Positions 44,414-54,440 of a DNA stretch of 64,000 nucleotides are shown one piece after another. The translations under genes and the position numbers were made by a program. Numbering within the stretch: position 1 is the stretch's first letter; each line of letters opens with the position of its first letter. The stretch comes from Usnea hakonensis (Eukaryota > Ascomycota > Lecanoromycetes > Lecanorales > Parmeliaceae), in contig BLJB01000298.1 in assembly GCA_013423325.1 (NCBI GenBank), forward strand, positions 1 to 64,000, written 5' to 3'. The notes beneath the pieces are model-generated. The model searched no databases and was not told where the DNA came from. It saw only the letters and a list, made by a program, of their open reading frames with translations.

Positions 44414-45018
44414 CTAAGCCGTATCCCCTGCATTTTTCGCCGCCTGGCTCTGAGCCTGGCTTGCAACTCCTCCCTTCTCCGTAGTTCCAAAGGCCCTAGT
44501 CTCCCTCGAATGTACCAAATCTCCGTCCTCTTTTGTCACATTCTCAGGCTCCGTGGCCAGCTTCGTACCGACTTTATCCGCTGCCTCGTTATAGTTGGCC
44601 TCACGGTGTAACTGGCTCTGCTCGGCAGACGTAAGGTTGGCATCCGTAGCACCACTCGGAGCACCATTCGCTTGGGCTGTATTATCCTGCTCGTTGGCGG
44701 CGGCATTGCGCTGCTTGGTGATCTGGGACTGCATTTGGGCAGCTGTGGAGCCTAGTTGAGGTTAGGGTGGTGGTCAGAATGGGAGGATGTTGGTGAGATT
44801 GTACCTTTGTGAGTTCCTCCTTCCTGCTTGGAGACTTCCGAGATCACCTTTCCAATGTCTGAAGTCTGGTTGGTAGCCATTTTGCTGGAGGATGTACTGA
44901 TAAGTCTTCGTGGAGTTCTGCTTGCGTTGATGAGGGTAGATGCTTTGGTTGTTGTTGTTGAGGGACTCGTGCAGGATCTGGAAAGGATGGAGAGTCGAGA
45001 GAACGAGCGGAACGACAT
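44414..45018 (-). CDS. SMP-domain (seed maturation protein-like) stress protein
   Basis: Exons 45018-44805 and 44751-44414 give 183 residues in phase. The N-terminal ~46 residues are Ser/Thr/Arg-rich without acids (SFRSFSRLSILSRSCTS, ...RRLISTSSSKMA), a good mitochondrial presequence. The rest is a hydrophilic, Ala/Gln/Glu-rich helical region with KVISEVSKQEGGTHKGSTAAQMQSQI-type and DLVHSRETRAFG, KGGVASQAQSQAAKN-type segments. These match the SMP domain (PF04927) seen in LEA-like seed proteins and in many ascomycete conidial or stress proteins. The expected role is protection of proteins and membranes during desiccation. If the presequence is skipped, an internal ATG at MATNQTSDIG could give a cytosolic form. 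The family call rests on motifs seen by eye. Confidence 0.8.
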
Positions 45019-45155
45019 AGTGACGATTGATAATGGAACTTTGATCCGGTAGGGAGTGCTGCAATGTAATTCTTCAGAAGGCGATGCCCCGATTCCTGAA
45101 AATTTTGGGCTCGAGTCTAAGTGACATCATTGACATCATCACTCAGGTACGAGTA

Positions 45156-45681
45156 CCCCTGTATGTAAAACCATTGGGAAAATAAAAATTTTTGAACACG
45201 ATTCTAGCACCCCCCTCCAGGCCCGTCAAGATTTATCATTTATTAAATAACTTTATATCCACGAGTCCGTTTTATCTATAAATTTAATATATTATATATT
45301 ATATACTAAATAAGCTATTCTAGAATTTTTAAGAGATTCTATTTAAGATATTAGAATAGAATTATATAGAAAGAAAAATCACAATTTTTTTCTAAGGTTA
45401 AAAAGTTACCTCGGCTACTTTAACTCTCGCCAAGATAATTTCTAAAGATTTAGGATATTTTTCTATATTTCTACTTTATATATCTAAAAGATATCTAGAT
45501 CCTCTATAAAATTATAGTAGTATTATTTAATAAATAATATATAATATACTTAATTTTAAGAGTATTATAAATAGTATTTGTGGAGTTATAGAACGAATTC
45601 GAAAATTGGAGGGGCCTTTAGGGGGGGTGCTAGAATCGTGTTCAAAAAAATTTATTTTCCCAATGGTTTTACATACAGGGG
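45156..45681. mobile_element. MITE-like element with ~75-bp terminal inverted repeats and TA target sites
   Basis: The left terminus from 45156 (CCCCTGTATGTAAAACCATT, then GGGAAAATAAA and GAACACGATTCTAGCACCCCC) is repeated in inverted orientation at the right terminus ending at 45681, with only a few mismatches over about 75 bases. Both ends are flanked by TA, the target duplication of Tc1/mariner-type elements. The 370-base interior is extremely AT-rich, itself contains weaker inverted similarity, and encodes nothing. The size of 526 bp and the lack of a transposase make it non-autonomous. AT richness may be original or due to RIP. Confidence 0.85.
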
Positions 45682-46193
45682 TACCCTGCTAAGTAATGTA
45701 GGGCTGACGGAATTCAGCTCCGAACAATCGCATCGAAAAGGCGCGTCCTGCTCCCATGTCCGTTACAACAAAACAGCAAATATATTGCACTTAAAGTCCA
45801 TGAGTAATAATAAGTAAGCATACATGTGCGTGCAGAATATTCGCTAAACTTTCTGCGTCTAAAAACAGAGAATAGGCGAGAAAAGCGCCATCGACATCAA
45901 CAAACCATAAGGCCTGTCTTTACTATTTTTTGCTTTTAAATTAGGATCCCACTTGACGGAAAACAAATCTGCAAACCGGATATTTCTTATCGCCAAAAGT
46001 TAGCATGAATTGGGTCGCTCGTAAAGCAAACGGCAGAGCGAGCTCGACGCAGTCAGATCTGCATATTGGAGAAGACATAACATGTTAGAGGTGGGCGGTT
46101 CAAGACTCGATATGTAGTGAGTCAAAAAAGCTACTCATTGAGTATTTTACCAAGCGAGTAAACTATATACAGTAAGCGAGATTCCCATGGCAC

Positions 46194-47099
46194 TCAAGCC
46201 CCCTTCCTCCCAAACGTAACCCAGAAACTCCTATGCTTTCCCTCCTCCACCTCCAACGTCTCCAGCACATCATTTTGTAACGTCCTTATCTCCTCCTCCC
46301 CATAATCCATCCCACTCGCTAAGTTTGCCAGAATGACCTGATGCAACCTCGGCTGCTCCTCTTTCAAGAACTTCCCAACGGCCCTATATTCTTCATTTCC
46401 CCTATCAGCCATCCACTCACCATGAGGCCAGCAATACTTCTTGGTCTGGACATTCACAAAACCAGCCTCTCGCATCCATTCCGCCGCCTTGACAGCACAG
46501 GATAGGTCGAGGCTCTTCGCTTTCGCGCCGGCTTGGTAAGCCTGGAGCCATTCCCAATCAGCGCTTGTCACGCCTGAGTCATCATAGTACGTGAGTTCCG
46601 TTTCCTGAATTTCGAGCCAGCCGTCTGGTTTGAGGAGGGTGTGGCAGGTATGGATATATGCGGGCCAGGCTGTCATACCGGAGATTAGCAGGCGGCTGAA
46701 TACGAAGTCCATGCTGGCGGGCGTGACGTAAGGCTCTAAGGAGCCGAGCAGGTCGTGGTAGTCGCCTTGAACAAAGGATACGTTGGGTGGGGTTTTAGGA
46801 TTCGGAGAGACTGTGGCGAGGTCGATGCCTATGGTTCGCGCAGAAGGGAATTGAGTGCCGAGATAGCAGGTGACGGCGCCGGTACCGCAACCCACATCGA
46901 GGATATGGGTTGGATTTCGGATTGGAGACTGGAAAATTGTGCCATGCATCATCGCTCGTATAGCTTCATGTTGTCGATTGAGTCGCCGATGTTCGCTTGG
47001 ACTGACGTATGTTACTTGTTGCGTGAAGATGGAATGTTATGAAAGACTATACTTGGGAGGTATTTGGTAGGAATTTTGAGGGGTCTTCTTGCTTTCCAT
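46194..47099 (-). CDS. LaeA-like SAM-dependent methyltransferase
   Basis: Exons 47099-47053 and 47001-46194 give 284 residues in phase. The Rossmann-fold class I methyltransferase motif I is ILDVGCGTGAVTCYLG (DVGCGTG at residues 51-57). A motif II acid follows in RTIGIDLATVSPNP, a post-motif FVQGDYHDLL, the DFVFSRLLISGMTAW segment and the LLKPDGWLEIQETE motif. This layout is that of the fungal LaeA/TdiE-like methyltransferases, which often influence secondary metabolism or methylate small molecules. The preceding SEHRRLNRQHEAIRAMM block is the usual N-terminal lead-in and supports the intron and the upstream ATG. The intron donor GTATAG is a little unusual. The true substrate cannot be told; there is no adjacent biosynthetic cluster, only a MITE-like element 0.5 kb away. 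Confidence 0.85.
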
Positions 47100-48775
47100 T
47101 TTTATTCAGGATGTTGTCGTAATTTCAGTCTCTTTATTTCTGTGTTGGTCTCAGATGAATTGTCACGAAAGATGATATTGAACGAAATAAAGATTGAACA
47201 TCACGTGAACCCCGAGGCGGGGTCAAAGCGGAGGTTTTGAGAATGATGAAATCGTGCAGATTTCATGCACTCACAAATTAGATTGACAAATCTATCGACC
47301 ATGTCTGCCTCACTACTCACATTGCACCTTACAGATAAAGCAATCTCAGCCATAATGACATACGAGCCTTAGGCAGATGTACTTTCCCAGTTGGCGTATG
47401 GAAACAACCTGTCGAGTATGAACTCTGAATTGAGGTGTTTACGGTCAATTGTACAGTTTACACAAGCTCGTCATCGCAGTGAGTATCATTACCGCAGTTG
47501 TGACAGGTACTGCGGTGACAACGGAAAGGATAATTCTATCACCGATTTCCCAAACTGATCCTATGCTACCCTGGCAATTGGGCCAATAGATGGTTACAGC
47601 AAGCTGATAAATTCGGATACTCAAACACAAAGAGTAGATCAAGTCGATGCAGAAAATGCCAGTATGTCGCAATTGGAGTCCATACTAATCCAGATGTACG
47701 AAATCGCTCAGACCAGTCCTCTGGCCGTTCGACTCGGCAATGGCGATAAGAGTACCATCAAGAATATGGTGCACCCTCACCTCTTCACAATGTCCGTTTC
47801 CTAGACAGGAGTCACTATCCCTGCCTTTATCCGTCCTCATCTTCCTCGCCACTGTTGGCGAGATGGTGCAGTGGGTAATCACTGCACTCATACTTGGGGA
47901 CACAGATCGGAACTCGAGCTCTTGCAACCATTGGACCTGATGACTTATTCGATACAAGCATCGGATTGGCTGAAAATATCAATGGGGGTTGCAAGTGCAA
48001 GGAAGAAGCTGCTCAGAGACTGAGGAGAAGTGCTGCTGCTCAGCGACATAGATGATGCCTCCAGCATATATGTGCAGAGTATTTAAGTCACAGAGAAAGA
48101 TGAAGATAAATCCAAACAAGTTCAAGGAAAGCGGGCTCTATCAGACGTGATGACCTGCGCCTGGATCATACATAAAGACCTGCATTTGACGACATTTGAC
48201 GACTATCAAGGCTTGATAGACGTAGATAGCTCTTACAGCTTCCCGTGCCAGAAAATTCTTCGCTTGGTCCCTTCCAGATCAACATTTTTCCCCATCTGCA
48301 GCCTTCATTTACGAAGTACCAAGGCGGGTATCGTAGCGGAGCAAAAACATGCCGATAATTTCATATCTATGGCTATGTATTTATCATTGGACTATTTTCG
48401 AAAAGAAGGAACGTGATTTAATTGTAAAAACTTTCGCGATAGGTACTTTTGCGGCGACATTATCATCGACTGGCAAATGATCGGCGGTGAGTGCATGGCG
48501 CAGCTGGATGGGCTTGTGGCTGTGATAAGGGATGAGGGACCTTTTGAGGTAGCATAAGGCTTTATGCACAGCAACGGCTGGCAAGTCTATGAATTCTGAA
48601 TCCTCCTTTCGATATGAACTGCATCTGAGTCGAGTTTTAGTAAGCCAAGCTATGCATCGGGCTGGAATTTGAACGAGGCAAGCTCGGCAAGGCTGCAACC
48701 CCGTCTATAATCCCCCACAGCGAACCGCAGTCTGCCTTCCTCATCTTTTCATCGCTAGAGTCCATTATCACCATC
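47100..48775. other. Intergenic, nothing recognised
   Basis: A 1.7 kb divergent region between the methyltransferase (minus) and the NLR-type N-terminal protein (plus). Frames at 47445-47672, 47685-47957 and 48147-48416 lack domains and start context. No repeat or RNA gene is visible. Confidence 0.35.
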
Positions 48776-50031
48776 ATGGCAGGAGTTGGTGAGGCTTCTG
48801 CTATTGTTGGGCTCATTGCGACAGCTGCCCAGCTATCAAAAGCAGTCATTGATATTGCGGGGAAGTACAAAGATGCCAGGAAGCAAATCGAGTCGTTCGG
48901 ACACGAAGTCGCTATCCTAGGCAACGTCCTGGACCAAATGTATCGTCTTTTACGTAGAGATCATCTCGAACGCGACATCGAGGTCTACTCGGTAATGGCA
49001 ACCATTGTCAATCAATGCAGCGAGGTCTTTTCCGAACTGGACGTCTATAAAGATACCCTCTACAGCAGGCAGAGCTCGGGCCGGAGTCTTACGTTCCGTG
49101 GGAAAGCGAAATGGGTCTTTGAGGCGGCGGATTTGGAGTACTTACGGGCGAGGTTGGAAAGCATGAAGACGAATTTGCTGCTTATGATGACTATGCAATG
49201 TATGCATAGCTCAGACAGGTATTCCCTTTCAATTCCGACCAGATCAAAATTGGCAGGCTAAGATTTGTTCGTCCAAGGCTCGAATCATATCAAGCGACTC
49301 AAGAAAACGCTCGACAGATCGAACTACTTGCACTGCAGAGTGATGCCTGTGTCAGGCGCCTTGAGACATTAGAGGAGGAGATGACCATCCCGGCGAGTAC
49401 CCGTGGAAATTCAGCCACCGATCGAATGTCCATCATGACCACGGACACGGCTGTGACTGCGCGGTCGATGAGAGAGTCCATAATGAGCTTGTATGGCCAT
49501 CAGTCATACTATCACATCATATTGGATCCGCGCGAAGGAAAATTCGACATGGCTCCGGAGACACTGGTCGACCATTCCAGGATATCAATGATCATCGAAG
49601 ACTATCTCTATGCGAACACAGGTCAATCTTTGGACCTTTCTGACTACGGAAAGCGCGAGTCCTTCATTGAGGAGCCAGTGTCAGTAGGTGGAGACTCTAA
49701 AAATCTCAGATTCCTCGACAACGAAGTTCTTGGGAATGATGAGGAAACGGAGAATCTCTGGGATAGAGTCTTCAAGCACAGGGAAAACAGACGCTCATTA
49801 CCGTCTGTAAAGTCCATTGCCTCCGAATCGACGGTCCTAACGCGAGCCTCTAATCTTATTCAAATTGCATTTATCCCGGGCGTAACGAACAGATCTGTCC
49901 TACTTATTCCGCCTATCCCTCCTCCACCAAGCATTTCGGCCACTCTCGCGGATAAGCCTCTCCCATCACTGCCTAGGGAGGCCATCGAAAGCGCTAGGCA
50001 GGCTTTCGCACTTGAAGGGCTACAACTCTGA
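48776..50031 (+). CDS. Lone fungal NLR-type N-terminal (Helo-like/PigL_N) domain protein
   Basis: Exons 48776-49218 and 49278-50031 give 398 residues in phase. The first ~150 residues (GLIATAAQLSKAVIDIAGKY, IESFGHEVAILGNVLDQMYR, and a helical stretch ending LESMKTNLLLMMTMQ) match the helical N-terminal domain found at the start of many fungal STAND/NLR proteins and some ankyrin proteins. This domain class is related to HeLo/SesA modules that can act as membrane-damaging or signalling heads. Here no NACHT or NB-ARC follows. The remaining 250 residues are a disordered, acidic/Ser-rich tail ending in a Pro-rich IPPIPPPPS and LPSLPREAIESARQAF segment. It could be an adaptor or decoy for an NLR elsewhere. 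Domain call by eye. Confidence 0.72.
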
Positions 50032-50628
50032 TCTATGGAGCCAGATTTCTTCAAAGCGACGGAACGGAGGGACAGTACCGGCTTATCACATGAATTTTCT
50101 GTAAAGTAGTCAAGTCAAGTAATTACTATCCTAGCTGTTGTATGGTTTCCAAAACGGTGGCGCTGCATTGGCATTTGGATAGATGCGCCATAGGTCGGAG
50201 AATTGCTGGTCAGGACGGAGAAGGTCGTATATTCCAACCCGAGTACTCGTGCACCATGCCGAAAGGATAGCATACGGAACGCTAGAGGATTCAGTTACAG
50301 ACCTAGTATTATAGCCTTTAAGTTTTCAAATCAGACGGTGAGAAAGCTAATTTCATATTTTTTCAACTCGTGCCGCGTAGCAAACCTAAAATTGGGTTCC
50401 CTATGGGCGCTTAAAGTGGGCTCCAAGCACCTTAGACTCCTGGGGACAAGCCGCCGGAAACAACCCTTTTTCCCCCCTGAAGATCGAATCTCAACCAAGC
50501 GCTTCCACCAAATTCATGAATCAACGCGCTGTACCTTGTTCATCAAAGGAAATACATAATAATTACGAATTATCCTTAGTGCCATTTTCTACCACTCGGA
50601 CGGCGTCCTGTAGACTAGGGAAATCTTG
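50032..50628. other. Intergenic, nothing recognised
   Basis: About 0.6 kb between two plus-strand genes; it should contain the promoter of the RRM gene. No motif stands out. Confidence 0.35.
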
Positions 50629-52242
50629 ATGAATGGACGCAAGCGTCTGCACATCTCTCCACTGAATGCGCAACTCCTCACAACGGTGCTCCCTCCCTCC
50701 ATTCTTCACCAAGCCTCAAACATTTCCTACCACACCATCCAGACATTCCCAGAGAGGGACTACGGCTACGTCGACCTTCCAGAGCTTGAAGCAGACAAGC
50801 TCAAGAACAAGCTTAATGGTTCTGTGCTGAAAGGGTCGAAGGTTCGTGTTGAATTAGCACGACAAGAGAAGCATACCATGGAAGGCAAGAAGGAGCTGCC
50901 TTCTGATTCACAACTCACTAGGAGCAACACATCTCGCAGGGGAAAGAAGGTCAAGACTAGAGAGGAGGGTGCCATACCCGGCTACGAGCTGCCTGCAGAG
51001 CGCAAGGTCAAGCGAGGTTGGACAGAGCCGGCCACAAGCGATGCTAAGCCTACGAAGCGGCGTAAGGGCAAGGCGGAAAAGAAAGCGAAACCTAAAACAT
51101 CGTCTTTGACTGGAGAAGCTGAATGCTTGTTCAAAACTACCCTACTACCAAACGCCCCAACCGCCGCTGATGCAAGAGATGGCAAAGATAAGAAGAGGAA
51201 GAGGGGCGAATCGAAGCGGGATGTCGTGGTACATGAATTTGCGAATACTACGAAGCATGCAAACTTCTTAAGAGGTGAGCCGGGTGCCAAGGGCAAGAAG
51301 ACTGCATCTGAGTATGTCGAGGGTAAAGGCTGGATCGATGAGGATGGCAACATTGTTGAAGCAGAGCCGAGAAAGCGACGAACAAAGGTGGAGATTGAGG
51401 AGATGGGACCGAAGCCAAGACGATCTAGGAGGTCGAGCAAGCAAGAAATGCCAGAGGTCAAGATTACAGCTCCTAAGTCCCAGCACAAAAACAGCGAGCC
51501 CTCCATCGACGAGACTTCTACTAGCGGCAGTTCATCTGAGTCCGAGAGAGAGACTGAGACCGAGAGCTCCGAAATACCAGCTCCAGCTCGCAAGCCGACA
51601 AGAGCGTCTGTTCGCAAAGCTAAAGGCAAGAATCAAGGGCTTGGGATCAGTGAAGCTGGAGACAATGAGGTCGAGGTGGACCAAGTAGAGAGGCTTTCGA
51701 TAACAAGGTCATCTGCAACACCGCCTCCCCCGCAAGAAACACAGCCAACATCAGCTCCAGCCACAAAAGAAGTACACCCTTTAGAGACTCTCTTCAAGCG
51801 ACCAAACAACGCAGCATCGCATACTCCTAAAAAGCCAAACCTCGAAGTCTCCACATCGTTCAGTTTCTTTGATCCGGACGTGAATGAGGGAGAAAGCCAA
51901 AACCATCTCATACCCCAAACGCCCTTTACGCAGCAAGATATCCGACAAAGGAGGCAGCGAAGTGCGGCGCCCACACCCGATACAGCGGCACCGGGAAAGA
52001 CGTTCGGGGACATGTGGACCGGCACATCAGATGTCAGTGAGGCAGATGAGGATGATGATAAAGAGGATGCCGTGGCCGGGCAGACGGAGGCATCAACAGG
52101 GTTGAAGGATGAGAAGCCGGAAAGTGAGTTCTCCAAGTGGTTCTGGGAACATCGCGGCGAGACCAACCGGGCTTGGAAAAGGAGGCGCAGAGAGGCTGCG
52201 AAAGAGAAGAGGCAGAAGGACAACAAGGAGCGCAGAGGGTGA
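50629..52242 (+). CDS. Nucleolar RNA-binding protein, degenerate RRM plus charged tail (Srp40/Nop6-like)
   Basis: A single-exon gene of 537 residues. The N-terminal ~75 residues form an RRM-like fold: HISPLNAQLLTTVLPPSILHQ, then RDYGYVDLPELEADKLKNKL and NGSVLKGSKVRVELARQEK, which carry the RNP1-like and final beta-strand patterns of the fungal family often called suppressor protein SRP40. The rest is highly charged with many Lys/Arg/Glu/Ser runs, including nuclear localisation-type KRRKGKAEKKAKPK and Ser/Glu-rich SSESERETETESSE. It closes with SKWFWEHRGETNRAWKRRRR, a conserved C-terminal motif of the family. The expected role is in ribosome biogenesis. The start is the first ATG after an in-frame TTG. 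I am sure of the family type, less of the name. Confidence 0.78.
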   Translation: MNGRKRLHISPLNAQLLTTVLPPSILHQASNISYHTIQTFPERDYGYVDLPELEADKLKNKLNGSVLKGSKVRVELARQEKHTMEGKKELPSDSQLTRSNTSRRGKKVKTREEGAIPGYELPAERKVKRGWTEPATSDAKPTKRRKGKAEKKAKPKTSSLTGEAECLFKTTLLPNAPTAADARDGKDKKRKRGESKRDVVVHEFANTTKHANFLRGEPGAKGKKTASEYVEGKGWIDEDGNIVEAEPRKRRTKVEIEEMGPKPRRSRRSSKQEMPEVKITAPKSQHKNSEPSIDETSTSGSSSESERETETESSEIPAPARKPTRASVRKAKGKNQGLGISEAGDNEVEVDQVERLSITRSSATPPPPQETQPTSAPATKEVHPLETLFKRPNNAASHTPKKPNLEVSTSFSFFDPDVNEGESQNHLIPQTPFTQQDIRQRRQRSAAPTPDTAAPGKTFGDMWTGTSDVSEADEDDDKEDAVAGQTEASTGLKDEKPESEFSKWFWEHRGETNRAWKRRRREAAKEKRQKDNKERRG

Positions 52243-52473
52243 AAGCTATGAGATTGAATAGAGAGTTGACCTGGATTGGTCGTCGGGTGCTTGCATCTGC
52301 ATTTTAATTGCCGAAAGAATTGAGACGGGAACATGATACAAACGAACATCTCACACGTGCTCCGCGCCAATTTTAATTTTCAAAACACATGTCTCACGCC
52401 CACCATACTACAGTTTCTCAGGTACCACCTTAAGCGCTTTTTTTCGGTTTGATTCAACCGGGTTCGTGGTCTG

Positions 52474-52529
52474 ATTGGCCTACACTTCATTTCACGGCCG
52501 TTGCCACCAAGGAGCTCAAACCCTATTGG
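52474..52529. promoter_or_regulatory. Two CCAAT boxes upstream of the two-span membrane protein gene
   Basis: ATTGG (CCAAT on the opposite strand) occurs at 52474-52478 and 52525-52529, 51 bases apart and about 300-350 bases before the ATG at 52824. This is a usual place for HAP/CBC-complex binding. The sequence around each is GATTGGCC / TATTGGCC. Confidence 0.45.
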
Positions 52530-52823
52530 CCATAACGTACCGCTCAAACATTACTGATACCATCCACCACTATCAACTCCCCGCACCCTTTCACTCCTCT
52601 CTTGTCAATCACACTCAATCAATGTCCTCATTGTTGCCATAAAGCACTTCACTCTTTCCTTTTCACAAGAGCACTAGTAACATACATCTCAAGATTACTA
52701 CTAATTATTCAAATCTCACAAGATACTTGTCCCACGCTCGCCGCAATCACCGACTCACCATCGTCATCCGATAGCAATGATAAGTTCTAGGTCCAGTCCA
52801 CCTATTTGGTAACACCTCTCGTC

Positions 52824-54440
52824 ATGCCACCCTCATCAGACTCCCTTTCGACTATATCCCTTCCCTTTGGCGCCGACAATCACACCCACGCCAACGGGCG
52901 CCGCTCAGGCTCAATCGCGCGCCCTGTGCATCATGGAATTCCCTCAGCTACCTACATTCAAAGTCCGCAGAGATACTCCACCTTCATGGCCTACGCTCAG
53001 GCCGCCGATGACATCTCTCACATGCCCATCCCTCCGAGCTCATTCGAAAATATACCAAGGTCGCACAAGAAGGCCATAAGGCGGCATCGCCTACTATTTC
53101 GCGCGCTAATTTTAACCTTCAACATCTTTCTCATCGCCTTGACCGCCGCCATCGTCCTTGGGGCCGCCAAGGCTCACCAGGTTGGACAGAATGGCGCAAA
53201 ATGCGCCGCCATCATCGTGGGAGTGCTTGGCTTTTCGGGCTTGGTCGGCAGCGCTGCGGTCATGTGGCTGATTCGCACGGGCAGGAAGGAGAGGGCGAGG
53301 TTGGAAAAGCGCTGGGCCACGGAGGAGAGGGCTAAAGAGGAGACGGCTTTGAGGGAGCGTCGTTCGGAAGGCCAACTGCGCAGAATCATCAGGGAGAGGG
53401 AACGTTCTTTGAGTCGAAGTCGCAGTCGAGGGAGAGATCGCGTCCGTACGAGTGCACCGGGAGCGGCGGAAATGCTTTCATCCAGGACTAGAACTCCAAC
53501 ACCTATTTCAATCGTGGGAAAAGCAGATCCTGGTGCTCAACCTTTGTCGAAAAAGATGCGCTCGCCCTGGCCTAGCCCTAGAGATGTCTTTGGTGACGTG
53601 GACGACGAATCCTACGATGCTGATGATTCTGAGAATACCAAGGAGGATGAGCACCGATATGACAGTAATCTCAAAGAACATGGGGACGAGATCTTAGACC
53701 ATAGTGAAAACACCAAAGACAGCAAAACCCAAGCAAGGCAAAAAGTCAGGAACTCAGCTTCCACGTATTTCCAAGACCTTGATCTCTCGGAAGTTGAGGA
53801 TGAAGACAAGAGCAAAGCAGATGCCTCTAGCACCCCAAATACCGCTATCCGAGACGACAACGTGGATCACTCGGAGATATCGCTTCCATTACCGCAGTCT
53901 GAAACCACCTCATCCCCAATTCCAGAGTTTGGCTATACTTTCCTAGACACCAGCTCCACCTACATCAACTCCTCACCACCAACGGAGCACCTAGACCCCC
54001 TCCCTTCTCCAACCCCGCACGACCCTCCCCCTCCACTTCCCCCAATCGCACAAGTACCCTTCACCCACAACAACGCCACCATCCGCCCCCCTCCCCCCCT
54101 CCACACCCCTCAACCCAACAACCACACCACCACCACCCGCACCCCCCTCCGAATCCCCGGCTGGAACAACGCCCACCTCGGCTCCCTCCAGTCCGACGAA
54201 AACTTCCAAGCCATGCTCGATAATGCAGATGACGTGGGCAGCGACGACGAGTTCGAAAGACGTCTGCGCCGGCAGAAGAGTAGGGAGGTGGTGAGGAGGT
54301 GGGCTTGCGAGGTTGAGCTGGGAGGGGAGAAGGGGGAGAGGAGGGGGAGGTTGAGGGAGGTGTTGGGGAGGGGGGCGGAGAGGGTTAGGGGGAGGAAGAG
54401 GGTTTGGAGGGAGGTCAGGGTTCAGGGGTGGGGGATGTGA
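52824..54440 (+). CDS. Two-span membrane protein with long charged cytoplasmic tail
   Basis: An intronless gene of 538 residues from the ATG at 52824; the frame is open upstream to a TTG, not used. Two hydrophobic helices at about residues 90-112 (LLFRALILTFNIFLIALTAA) and 124-150 (CAAIIVGVLGFSGLVGSA, then AAVMWLI) form a hairpin. Immediately after are RKERARLEKRW and a long basic helix with RERERSLSRSRSRGR. The rest is Ser/Asp/Glu-rich and probably disordered, with a Pro-rich stretch at about residues 390-455 encoded by C-rich DNA and a final Arg/Gly/Glu helix encoded by G-rich DNA. No enzyme motif is visible. It resembles fungal hypothetical membrane proteins of this layout; the role is unknown. 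Confidence 0.72.
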   Translation: MPPSSDSLSTISLPFGADNHTHANGRRSGSIARPVHHGIPSATYIQSPQRYSTFMAYAQAADDISHMPIPPSSFENIPRSHKKAIRRHRLLFRALILTFNIFLIALTAAIVLGAAKAHQVGQNGAKCAAIIVGVLGFSGLVGSAAVMWLIRTGRKERARLEKRWATEERAKEETALRERRSEGQLRRIIRERERSLSRSRSRGRDRVRTSAPGAAEMLSSRTRTPTPISIVGKADPGAQPLSKKMRSPWPSPRDVFGDVDDESYDADDSENTKEDEHRYDSNLKEHGDEILDHSENTKDSKTQARQKVRNSASTYFQDLDLSEVEDEDKSKADASSTPNTAIRDDNVDHSEISLPLPQSETTSSPIPEFGYTFLDTSSTYINSSPPTEHLDPLPSPTPHDPPPPLPPIAQVPFTHNNATIRPPPPLHTPQPNNHTTTTRTPLRIPGWNNAHLGSLQSDENFQAMLDNADDVGSDDEFERRLRRQKSREVVRRWACEVELGGEKGERRGRLREVLGRGAERVRGRKRVWREVRVQGWGM

